Shown here one piece after another: positions 35,153 to 46,500 of a stretch of DNA of 64,000 bases (position 1 is the stretch's first letter; every line of letters starts with the position of its first letter). The notes beneath the pieces are model-generated. The model searched no databases, had not been told where the DNA came from, and saw nothing but the letters and a program-made list of their open reading frames with translations. Source of the DNA: Membranipora membranacea (taxonomy: Eukaryota; Bryozoa; Gymnolaemata; Cheilostomatida; Membraniporidae); contig OU612069.1 of assembly GCA_914767715.1 (NCBI GenBank), forward strand, positions 12,955,387 through 13,019,386. The letters run 5' to 3'. A program made the position numbers and the translations under genes.

Positions 35153-37255
35153 ATGTCAGCAAATGACACTGCCGCTGCTGCTGACACTACTAATGATGAG
35201 GTACTGGTGGGGATCAGTACAGCAGCTTCAGCTCTCTTCTTAGTTCTGTTTATAGCTGGCTTTACTGTCATCATCTTACTATTCATTAACGCGAAGAAGA
35301 AATTCAACTCTCATCACGAGAACGTGGATACAAAGACCTTTGATATTCAACACAAGGTAAGAGAATCTTAAGCTGTCTCTTATTGGCTGATGGGTGGGTC
35401 AATTAGAGCCGACACTCTAAGAGCTTTCTGAGTTGTATTCATTGGTTTAGAACTGTGGTAAATGAGAGTCAACGCCTTTCTGACAGAGTTCTCTTCCCAA
35501 ACTGCTCATTGCATGATCAACACAACAGCGCAACTGGAAAAAAAACTGAGAAATAATCTAAATGACAAGCCAGGTAGTTTGAGAATTTCCTGATGAAGCA
35601 GAGCAGCAGCCTTTGGACTTTGGTCATGGGATCAAGCAATATCCACATAAATATATATATATATAAATAAAACCAAAATTCTAAAGCACGCAGCCAATCT
35701 GTAGCATAGCGATCATATTTTTATTCGCACTATGATTACCAATATTACATCAATGCATTGTTAATAAGGAAATTCTTGCAAATTTTAATATTAATATAGC
35801 GTTAGGAACCATTCTACTGTTTAGCTTCATCCATTTTTCCTGCATTTCGGGTCGCTGCAATACTACTGGAAAGCCGCTGGCAACTCAAGAGGAGAAGCAG
35901 CTCCAAATACAGCCAAATTATATCTAATGCATATGGCATTTGAGAAAGTTATCATGTTCATTAAAGTTTCACTGCTGATTTCTAGCTTCAACAGATTTTG
36001 AAGAATACCAAGTCTATGCTGGACCAATCTCACAGGGCTATGGATGAATGGAAGAGAACTGATGAAAATAGGAAGGTCATGCACCACGCCCCACCTCAGC
36101 TTCTAAAGAGTTACCCGGAGAAAGTAAGCAATTACCCTCTTATAAATGTAAATAGTAGGGAGTTGTATCCACCCAGTTTTTATGTAGACAGTTCCTAAAA
36201 TAAATAGCCCTTTTTGTTAAATTTCATCTGTACATGTTATTTCTACATTGGTAATGCCTAAGTAGTGTGAGCTCAATCATGACTCCAAGTTTGAGCTAAT
36301 TCAGATGTGAGATATTGACACCTGCCTTTAATTATATCATGTATTGCCAAACACTCGCAGTTGGTCTCATCTTTTTCTACCTGAATATAGTTCTTTCACG
36401 CGATTAATTTGAGGGTTCAAAATGTTTGATGGTTTTGAATGCGGTGGATCACAAGGCTATGAAAGAACTATATTTAGGTAAAAAAAAAGATGGTCAATAT
36501 TTACAGACGATTGTGACCCCGCATGCTGCCGAGCAGATTCAGCAGCAGACCTATGCTAGTATCAATAGAAGACATCGATCTAACAGCGCTAGTAGCCTCC
36601 CGAAACAAGAGCCTGCTTCTCAGAGGACTTACACATTCGAGGATAGGGGGTAAGGGTGTTAAAGCATTAAAATTTTGCCTGTTTTTTGGTAGTGAACAAC
36701 CATTGATAGCGGCTGGTAAAATTTGAGAGTTTATTGAGAAAAATAACATTCATGTTTGTGATATCTTCTGGTTGAGTTAGGTTTTTCATTTTGTCTTGGA
36801 AAAAAATTTGCTTACACCAATATTAAGACATGCATCTGCATTTGCATCCCTCCTCTTAATCATATTTGGCACAGCTAGAGAATTGAAATTAATTACAAAA
36901 TTCCCAAGATCAAAAACTCACTTGATAAACCATCTGCCATCAAGAAAACCAAAATGTGACGGTCATGCGTCTTTGATAACTATAGTAGATGCTGGAAAAA
37001 ATTAATTTCTTTGTCCCTGTACAGTTGTGAGAAGATACCAACTCAATCTCAATGTTTAGAGCTCGACAATTGTACAAATTTATCTTTCCATTTTTCAAAA
37101 TGAAAGCTGGGCAATTTAAATGTGGTATTATTTGATCTATGTGGATGTCTCCATTGGTTGAACTGGATATTATTATTTTCTGTTCAATTTATTACAGGGC
37201 TGGATTGTATGCTGTCCACGCTACATCATCTGATCGAGACAACTTGATATCATAA
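35153..37255 (+). CDS. Small single-pass membrane protein, family not recognised
   Basis: Four exons: 35153-35356, 35995-36123, 36507-36649, 37198-37255. They total 534 bases, or 177 residues ending in TAA, with all phases in agreement. The ATG follows an in-exon 5' leader that begins at 35122. Residues 1-19 are acidic and alanine/threonine-rich with one N-glycosylation sequon (NDT at 4). Residues 20-46 form a clear hydrophobic helix, followed by a basic KKK stop-transfer at 48-50. The remaining 127 residues are polar and include a Gln/Ser-rich stretch with basic RRHR. With no cleavable signal peptide and positive charge after the helix, an outside N-terminus is expected (type III). I know no homologue, so the function is unknown. 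Confidence 0.75.
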
Positions 37256-37562
37256 GACTGCAATCGTCCTACTCATAGTCGACAGGCTTTCAGACTATCT
37301 AAAGGAACTATTCCATGGAACATTTTCAGCACGGTCTAATTCCTCGTTTGCAATTCAAAGGCACCTAGTAGCAACGAAATACCTTTTGGTGCCACACCCT
37401 TGAGTGAATCAGCATAGCAGACAGTAACATTCTGATGACTTGTATTATGACGATAGTCTGTGCTGTCAAGTTCACTTCTGACACCCAATCTGACATATGA
37501 CTAGTCAAAACAATTCATTAATTTGTACTATGATATACATGATGGTGAAAAAATGTTATTCT

Positions 37563-37568
37563 AATAAA
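37563..37568 (+). terminator. Likely polyadenylation signal of the membrane protein gene
   Basis: AATAAA lies about 310 bases after the TAA stop at 37253-37255. The gene converges on the minus-strand OBI1 gene, which stops at 38142. Confidence 0.5.
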
Positions 37569-38014
37569 CTGTATCAAAAAATGTTATTGGGAGGTTGTTG
37601 ATATTAAGCGTTGCATAATTGCATATCATAAAGAATAACCATTAGGCCAAAGGCTCTTTTACAATCTACGCAGTCACGATCTGTATCATGATCCATCAAA
37701 CTAATAGTGGTACAAAAAAAAGAAAACACTTTCCATGCTTACTCTAAACATCAAAATTCACACAGAGAAAACTAAAGAATACTTGGAACAAGCTGACGGT
37801 CTAACGTTGATAGAAGTGTTTGCACAAGCAACAAACTAAATTTCGACCCAAAGAACACAAAAACCAAAATAAAAAATTGTAGGAAGTCTAGTCTAAGCCC
37901 CCAGAATCTTGCCTTTGCCCGACTGCATCCTGACCGAAGGAGACATAGACATAGAATGTCCGTTGTCAATGATGGAAGTTCCCAGATTGTGTCCTATATT
38001 CTAGATGAACGAGT

Positions 38015-38120
38015 GCTAGACTCAAGTATGGATGTGTTGGATTGTGTAAAATGTTGCATATATTGACAATTTTCTCTCCTTGTAGAAAAGTCAGACCGCC
38101 CTAGTTGTCCCTTCTTGTCT
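38015..38120 (-). pseudogene. Diverged partial duplicate of an OBI1 last-exon segment
   Basis: Bases 38015-38120, just past the OBI1 stop codon, resemble the coding stretch 38515-38626. Shared blocks include GGATGTGTTGGATTGTGT against GGATATGTTGGATTGTGT, TCTCTCCTTGT, and GTTGTCCCTTCTTGT. The copy has several substitutions and small gaps and lies in the presumed 3' untranslated region. It appears to be a local tandem duplication fragment, not a separate gene. Confidence 0.8.
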
Positions 38121-38141
38121 TTGAAAGTCTAAAAAAAGTGA

Positions 38142-41100
38142 TCAGTTACTCGGGCTTGAGCGATCCCTCACGTTCCTCTCAGCTGCTTGTAATATTTTGA
38201 GACAGTCAGTGAAGTCGCTAGTCATAGTCAAGTCCTGAGCCTCAACCTCGTCAAATATCGAGTTATCAGCTGTGACATTTGTGCGACCTTCAAAACTGGT
38301 AGCAGTGGAATCGTACTCGTACGATCGTAAGACATGGTGTGTAGACTGAGAGTCTCTAGAAGTAGATGCGTTAGTTTGTGGAAGGTGGTACATTGATTGA
38401 GGATGGGTGATGTTGGAACTAGTACTAGATGTAGTAGATTGGAGATTTGATCGCGATATGTTCTGTTTGATTGATGATATGGCTTTTGACGGCAAAGTAG
38501 AGGCCACATAAGGGTTAGACTCAAATATGGATATGTTGGATTGTGTGAAACGTTGCATCGATTGAGAATTATCTCTCCTTGTCAATATGTCAGACTGCTC
38601 AAGTAGAGTTGTCCCTTCTTGTTGAGTTAAACTGAGTGAGCGCATACTAGTAGATGGTGTACTAGGAAGACTTGGAACATCTAAGTGTAGCGTAGTGTCA
38701 TCAGCATAACGTCGTCGCTTAGTGGGCGTGGTGGGTCCAGTCTCAAGGTCACAGGTGGGCGGGGCTGACCCTAGAAGTTGAGTTACTGGACTATTACCCC
38801 ATTGACCCACAGGTTTATTGGGCTGTTTCAATATTGAATTAGATGGTTTCTCAAACATTGTCTCAACAGCAGTTAGATTCTGATCGACTAGTGAGTGAGC
38901 TGCTCTGACCCCATGAGAATCGTTCCCAAGCTTCTGTGCATTATGAGTATTTGAATCCGCGTCATTATTCTTTACAAAATATTTTCTCTGATTTCGATCG
39001 TCATGTTGAGTGTTGAACTCTCGTAGGCTGGCTGAACCTGTTTTAGAATGATCACGCTGCTCTGTACAATTCAAACCCCGTTCCCTACTCCCGTTATCAT
39101 TTTCAAATTTGACACCAGCCTTCCTCGCTTGTCTTGCTGCCCTGGCTTGTATATCAGCCAATGAGAGTGCAGGAGCAGAGGTCGGCCTATCAGCCAATGA
39201 GAGTGCAGGAGCAGAGGTCGGTCTATCAAACAGCACCCTAGTAACAGATGTCATGTTTTTTGATCCATTATCTGTGGATGATGGAATATTTTGTTGTCTG
39301 CTGTCTGCTGAGGTGTGACTGACATCTTTATTACTAGAAGGTGGATTGCAAGCAGCAGCATGTGATACTGATTGTTGCTGATCAAGTTTTCCTATAAATA
39401 TCAAAATTAATTCATTTATAAAAATACTTGCTTGATGTCCCACCTCTCTAATGCTTTCATATAATGTATATATATGTAATATTTACATAATCATGAAACA
39501 TCCATAAAAGAGCAGGCAACCCCTCAACTATTTGTTGCTCAATAATTTTAAAATAATAATCGGAGTTGGCTTGTCCACATTAAGCGCCGGCCTTACTCAG
39601 GAATACTAGTTGAAATTCGAATTGGAACTAGATAACTTAATAATCTATGCATTACATATGAGGAAAGAAAAGTTGATATGTCAACTCCCAATTAGAGATG
39701 CTTGAGCCGTCTTTTTTGAAGACTTATATTTCTGTCAAGTTGACAAGATCTGATATAAACCGAGGCCATGCACCTACCTGATGGTTGTTGGGCTGTGTTT
39801 AGTTTGACCTGAGACTGTAATTTCTCTATATGATTATCACTAAGTGAGAGAGCTTTATGTAAACTCTCTATTTCCTTCTTCTGTTTATCAATCTGTGACT
39901 CCAGAGCGGCCACTGTGAACCTCCCAACTCTACAACAGACAGACAAAAAGGTTAGACCGTTGATATACACAACCGCAGGCTTTCAGACTGTTCCTTTACT
40001 TTTAACATATTTCGATTGCAATTATCTTCATTTTTTGATTCATTCTATTTTGCCTTTCTCCTACTCAATTACACTTTATCTATATATGTTATCAATTTTA
40101 TTTCTAGTAATAAACACACATGAAAAAAAAACGCTTTGGGCACTTATTGCTAAATTTCCTTACAATCATAAACTCAACAGCATTAGTGTGAATTTGAATT
40201 CTTGGACAAATCAATATTGTTAGCATATTTCAGAGCTGCAGAGGGACAATCTATACATTTTAGAAATTCAGGTATGTTTTTCACTATGGCTCTAGCATTT
40301 CAAGTCAATCTAACAAAAATGTTACTCACACTTTCGAATTGTCCTCTCATGAAACAGGAGAAAATAACTCTGATTTAGAAGATTTTTGATGATTTTTATT
40401 GCATCGCATCCAAATAGAACCCGCTGTCACCGAGCCCTTTTAACCTTCAAAGTCGTCAGGCAGATATAGAAATGACATACTTGCTTGGTGTTTTCTGAGT
40501 AAGGTCATATCTCATTCTATCGTTCTCTCGTGTCAGATCGATGTTTGCTTGTCTCAGCTCCGCATTCTCCTAAAACACGAAAGCAATCTTATGAGCACAT
40601 TAGATCATATTCTATTTTTCTATTTTGTCTGGTTGGCAGACCTACCTATAAAACGCACCAGCCTAAAGCCATTGGTGAGAAATGAATTAAATGATTGACT
40701 GCAACACTAAAAGACATCTGCCAGGTTTTTTGGGTATGATGTTAATTTTGATATTTATGTTAATGAGGTCAAAAAGTTGTTATTTTTGTTTTTTTTATAA
40801 CACACTTATATATATATATATATATGAAAACCTCAATAAAAATGCATAATATTAATATATTGATTTCATTTAGGAGCAACAATTGCAATGATCATCAGAA
40901 AGCCTCGAAAAAAGTTCATTCACTAAATATAATTAAAAAATTTAAGTACCTGTTGATATTTTAGAATATCTTTGCTGACTTTCTGGTACAGCTGTGTGGC
41001 TTCTGACAGTTTTGCATTGAGCAGGTTGAGTGTTTCCTTGTCCGCTTCACTCAGACTATCATTCTTATTGTTTTCATCCTTTTCTAGCCCTGGTTTGTCC

Positions 41101-43277
41101 GCAGTAGGTGCAATTTGAGATATCAGTTTGCTGTTCTCATCTTCAAGGATAAGGATTTTATCATTCAGGCGCTGGATTTCTTCCTACGGAAAAAACATTG
41201 TGAACAAGTGTTCCCAAGAAACAACAATTGTATTTATATAAATGAAAAGAAAGAGCCGAATAAAAAGACAGACCACATCAATCACCAACAATAACAAAAC
41301 AGGAGGTGAGCTTGGTTCCGCAAGAATCTTAGAAATATCATACATCTTAACAAACTTGGCTTTTTAAAAAGCGATTTTCATGTGTCCCTATTTCTTAATT
41401 CATAACAAAAATTTTCAACTTGGTTGTAATATGTGTCACTACTGAGTAAATTGTTTCTTTTTATTCACGGTTATCACTTGTGCCAACATTCTCCTACATC
41501 GACCTTGATAAGCCAATAGTCACAGTTTGTATGATATGACAGTTGGTTACTTATTCGACCTTGATGAATGTTATCATGATACTTGATCTTAGTTACCTCG
41601 TATGAGCTGAAGAGTGCCTTTACTCTGGCCTTTCTTATCATAGGCTGAGAAAATCCTGTTTTCTCTTCATTTTCGAGGTTTTGTCCACCTGAGGTACAAA
41701 CAGAAATGATAGTGAGATACAACAGCAACATGACAGAGTTTATTAATAGAACGCTTAATGAAATTGTTTAGAAGCAATGATTTCTAGGCGTTGTACATGA
41801 GATAATAATGTTAAAATAGAAACATATACTATGAAATAAGCGTGTGGCTGGGAAATAGAGAAAATGGAATGAAATCTTTTTATCATAGAACAATTAATGA
41901 GATGAGAAAATATGATAATAATACTAGTGAGATACAACAGTAACATGACAGAGTTTCATCTTATTCATGTATCCTTTATATCTAACAAATTGAGCAGTAT
42001 TTAGGAGATTTTCATTTTCAATCAGGATTACGGTAGCCAGATTTTAAAATCAAATGAGTTGTCTCATTGCTACTTTCTCTTGGTTCAGAAACAAAATTAT
42101 GCTGAGCTGGTATCTGACTTGAGATAAGAACCCAACACATACACGATTATCATACAGAGGGTTCAGACATAATATTAATTCAGCCAAATCTCGATGTATT
42201 TTAAAATCGCCTAATTCAAACTTTGGTTAAATAGGACAACATTTGTTAGTTCCCAGAGGTTGGAATCAAGTGAAGCGCACTGTTTCTGAAGCATAACCAG
42301 TGTTATAATTTAGGGGGATGCAAAGGGATGATGTCCCCTTTCCTACTTTGTCCCCCTAAGGTATATATCATAACCATTACGATGGCAATAAGCCATGGAT
42401 TTGCAAGCTTGAGCCCATGATTTAGTAACTGCATTGTTGTTTTTGTTGTTAGTAAGCTTGCAGGCGGCCTAGGTTGCCAGCTGCACCCCCGTCCTGGTTG
42501 GCATCCCCCTACCTCATATTTTCCACTTCTAACACAGAATATAACACAGTAGATGGAAATATCAACATACCGATTAGTTTTCGGAACGGTTTCTCTGTGG
42601 TGATCGGTATTCGACATGCTGGGCAGTGTTCGTTTTTACTGGTCCATATAACTATACAGGCTCGACAGAAAACATGATTGTTATCACAGCTAACAGGCTC
42701 TTTCACCTGCAAATACATAGAATAGAATCAAAGATTATTACCCTATGGTGAAATAGTTGACTATTTTAGTAGTAACCGATGAATCACAAAATTTGAGAGA
42801 GCTGCAATACATAGAGAACGGTAAAGTGCGGTCCTAAAACAACGAATCTCAACTCAATGGGAAAACAATCATGGTGTTCAATTATCTTAATCAGAGAAAA
42901 TTAATCGTCACTTGATAATGGAATAATGGCAAGGAGCAACTCCCTGGGGGCCGTCGGACGAGGGGCAAAAGTCTGGGGGGCTCAGACTATGGTAGTAGTA
43001 GCATGTTTTTATTACAACAATGGTGGTGGCCAACAGATAAAACAGCTTGATGAAAATGAGCTTATCAATGGCCTTGAGGCATATCCTGTGCTTATTCCCA
43101 GGTTGCTCCCTGACTTCATAAATAGAGAGTAGAAACCAAAATATGATAAAACAGATGAAGGCAGAGCAAAGGCAGGCTAACATGAATAAAGTAATTAATA
43201 TTTATAGTATGAGTATTAACCTTTCCAAGACAAATTTGACAGGAAATAGGTAGTGTAAATGCCACAGTAGCATTCAT
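38142..43277 (-). CDS. OBI1: ORC ubiquitin ligase 1-like RING E3 (RNF219 family)
   Basis: Seven exons, in gene order: 43277-43221, 42706-42571, 41688-41597, 41183-40950, 40569-40481, 39929-39778, 39391-38142. They total 2010 bases (669 residues, TGA stop; human OBI1 is 726). The RING is complete and split between the first two exons: Cys13, Cys16, Cys26, His30, Cys33, Cys36, Cys47 and Cys50 (C3HC4). NNHVFC and CPACRIPIT closely match OBI1. Exons 4-6 encode a charged, heptad-like coiled coil, including GRFTVAALESQ and a motif near HIEKLQSQV that are diagnostic of this family. The last exon is one long low-complexity Ser/Thr/Asn-rich tail of 416 residues. Family knowledge: OBI1 multi-monoubiquitylates ORC3 and ORC5 at replication origins; the role here is inferred from homology. 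The start codon lies 286 bases from the CYP20A1 start on the other strand. Confidence 0.93.
39158..39229 (-). repeat. 36-base in-frame tandem duplication in OBI1
   Basis: Two adjacent 36-base copies encode the 12-residue motif DRPTSAPALSLA twice in a row in the OBI1 tail. The copies differ by about one base, so the duplication looks recent. Confidence 0.9.
41739..41830 (-). mobile_element. Possible LINE 3' end, same tail as 22928-23240
   Basis: AGAGTTTATTAATAGAACGC, then AATGATTTCTAGGCGTTGTA and CATGAGATAA correspond block by block to the tail at 22946-23035. It lies in the OBI1 intron between exons 2 and 3. Confidence 0.5.
42945..42989. repeat. Short G-rich repeat (GGGGCAAAAGTCTGGGGG family)
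   Basis: GAGGGGCAAAAGTCTGGGGG followed by CTCAGACTA. Relatives are at 56444-56487 (same strand), 17724-17756 and 54520-54559 (opposite strand, TAGTCT then C run then CAGACTCTT). In the first OBI1 intron. Confidence 0.7.
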
Positions 43278-43563
43278 ACTGATTCTGTCTTCAGCTCTGA
43301 GCAGAGTATGACCGGTGTTTACTTTCTTCTATTCTATTGTAGGCTGTTTCATGTTCAGTCTTTGTTTTCAAATCTGGGATTTCTGTTTTGAATAGTATGG
43401 ACCAGATGTAGTGGCAGTTTGTAATAAATCTTTTATTGTACAAATCGAGGAAAGTTTGTGTGCGTACATTTAAGTCTTAGACTATTAATAGCCTTTGATC
43501 TCTCTCTAAGAGTTGTTATCAATTGTGGAAACAAATCACTGTAGACCGAAATCCACTTTCTTC
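43278..43563. promoter_or_regulatory. Shared divergent promoter region of OBI1 and CYP20A1
   Basis: The OBI1 start codon on the minus strand and the proposed CYP20A1 start codon on the plus strand are 286 bases apart and face away from each other. Promoters and both leaders must fit here unless CYP20A1 begins elsewhere. I see no clear TATA box in the expected place for either gene. Confidence 0.5.
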
Positions 43564-46500
43564 ATGAGTAAGGGAAGCTCACTGATAGCCTCATTCATAG
43601 ATTTGATATCCTGCAAACTTTTGCCACATTTCAGATTTCTTTTTTTCCTGATAACTTGTCATATTTTCTTTGCTGCTTTGCCAAAGGTGATTTTAGGAAA
43701 GAGCAGCAAATATGTTGCTGCCATTTGTGATATTTGCTGTGCTGATGGTCCTGACACTATTGGTTGTTCTTTACATGCTGTACCCTGTAAGTTTCTAACA
43801 AAACAAGAGTATAAACATTGTTGCTGTTGGTATGATATCACTTCACTATAATAACTAACTAACTGTATATAATAATGTACTGTTACTTGTATGTGTCTGC
43901 CCTTGAATTTGATCTATAACTACAGTGTAGTTACCAATTGCTCTTCTTCATTCATGTATTGTGTAGCATTGCCAGGTATATATATGACTTGTTTCAAAAT
44001 GATTCAATAACATGCAATAATGCAATCCAGAGGGAAAGACACTCCAGACTAAGATCTTTCCTTTCACTCCTTGCTTGGGCAGATGAGGAAGGCTGCCTTA
44101 ATTGCAGCAGTCAGTGATGACCATTATCGCTTGCGTTCTTCTTCGGTCTGTTATCAAATTGGTAATAATGTAGGAGCTTCGCAACAGCTATGTCAATATT
44201 GATTCATTACCCTTGTTATTACCCATTCGAATATTGCCTACAAACGTCATGATAGTTTTCTGCTCTATAAGCCTTGTATCATATTTTGCAGGGTTCACAA
44301 AGAGTGACTACTATTCCTGGACTCGATCCCTCTACTGAAGCGTAAGTCTCATATGCATTTTATGCTGTTTCAATGACACAAGCAGGATTTTATTCATGTG
44401 CATAGAAGTATCGTATAAGTTTTTCCGTAGTGATTGCGGTTGGGCTTTGTGAAAGCCACCAACTTACATTGAACTATTGGCCGCCCATAGTAGGCCTATA
44501 TAATTGATGGCCTAAAATGAGTCATAACGCTAGTTGAACGCTCATTGAATACCACATGCGTTGTTCAAGCAGGCATTATATACCAAAACATGACATGATC
44601 TCTATTTTCATTTTTGATCAGCGATGGAAACATTCCCGATATATCAAAGGCTGGAAGTATGACAGAGTTTCTTATTGACCTGCACAAGAAGCACGGACAC
44701 ATCACATCCTTCTGGATAGGTAGAGAGTTTGTGGTCAGCATAGCCAGCCCTGAGCTCTTCAAACAGATCTCTCATGTCTTCGATCGGCCAGGTGAGTGCT
44801 ATGTACCCAAACTTCTTGCCTGGCGGCGTCCGGACCAGTGGGCAAGAGTTTGATTAGTGTCTAAGTGCTTCGGTTACACTAAATGTCACGGACCTAATCC
44901 CAAACAGAAAAGACCCCAGACTCATAACATACAAAACCATACCACTAAGGATTATAGTTCTGGCAGTAGCGAAAATTTGCTTTTTTGCAAGTGCATTTAA
45001 TAGCTTCAAAGTTAATTGCCAGTTAACATATGCTCAATCTCCTTCATTTCTATAAAATCCCATCCTAGGTCCCTTGAACTGTTGCTAGCAGATATTCAAC
45101 ACCTTAACTCTTATACTTATTCCTTTAGAGTGTTTAGCATTTGAGAAAAGAAGGGGTCTCGGCTGATTTTATCAACAAATTTTGTAATATGTTCATTTAT
45201 TGTAGTATCGATGTTTACTCAGTTTGAGCCTCTTATTGGTAAGCAGAGTATTCAGTTTAAGAATGGCCCAGATGCACAGGCTCTGAGGAAATTACACGAC
45301 AGATCTTATACTCAACAAAGTCTCGTCGCCCAGTTCCCCATGTTTCAAAAGGTAATCATACTGAGTGTTTCTTAAACTATTGTTTTTGTTGAATGAATTC
45401 TTCTCACCATTATGTCAGTACTCGTCTTGTAAGGCGCTAATAGTTCTCAGTATTTGGACAGAGACAGACTTAACCCGTTTCATTATTCAGTCATAATGAT
45501 TTATTTCCAGGTCTGTGATGAGTTGGTAACTAAATGGAACAGTATGTCAGGATCGGATCAGCACATCCCTCTATCTATGCACATGTCGGCTCTAGTGTTG
45601 AAAACTCTCACTAGATTCGCCTTTGGAGAATACTTCAACTCTGACGAGGCTATCGTCAAATTCAAAGAGGACTATGATATGGTCAGTTTTGGAATTGTGT
45701 TTTTGAAGACTGCTAGCTGCTGGCAAAACATTGTAACTGACATAATTTTCAAATTTCACTTATTTGCATCATTGGATTATTTGTGATCATTGGCCTCTCC
45801 TCTAAAAATTATTTGGCATTTTCTTTTTTCCTAAACCCACTTTATTCAGAAATCGAATTTTGGAGCTTGCATTGTTTGCATCTCTTTGTTTGATTTTAAA
45901 TTGGAATTACAAATTTCACAGATACTGTGTTTTGCTTGCTCAGGGCAGCGTAGTTCTGTGACAATAACATAATTTCAGAGAGTAGTATGTGTATCCATGA
46001 TGGGCCCATCAATGCGTTAGTTTAAGCGCTTAAACTGTGCCGGGATAGATGGTATTAGCATTTCATTATCAACCACTTTCCCAACAACGTGAGGAAAATC
46101 ATTGATAATGAAATGATACTGCCAGCTATCCCGACACAGTTTAAGCGCTTAAACTACATTGTTTTGTATGTTTGAACGATAACACCGTATGCACGTTTTG
46201 TATCTCTTGCAGTGTTTCTGGATAATGGAGAACACCTTAGTTGATGGACCAATGAAGCAAGGTGGTGAAACCGAAAAGAAGTTCAAAGCAGGTATGTAGC
46301 CACAGGCGCAAGCTGTGGAATATTAAATTAAATCGCCAAGTCACTACTGGTACATACTCAGGGAGTAAATTATTTGCAGAAAGAAAATTTTATATGGTGA
46401 TATTTACGGAAAGCTATCATTTATTCAACCAGATTGCTTCATAAAAACTGCAACCTGAGGTAATGAAAAGTCATACTAGCTAACATCAAGTCCGCACCAG

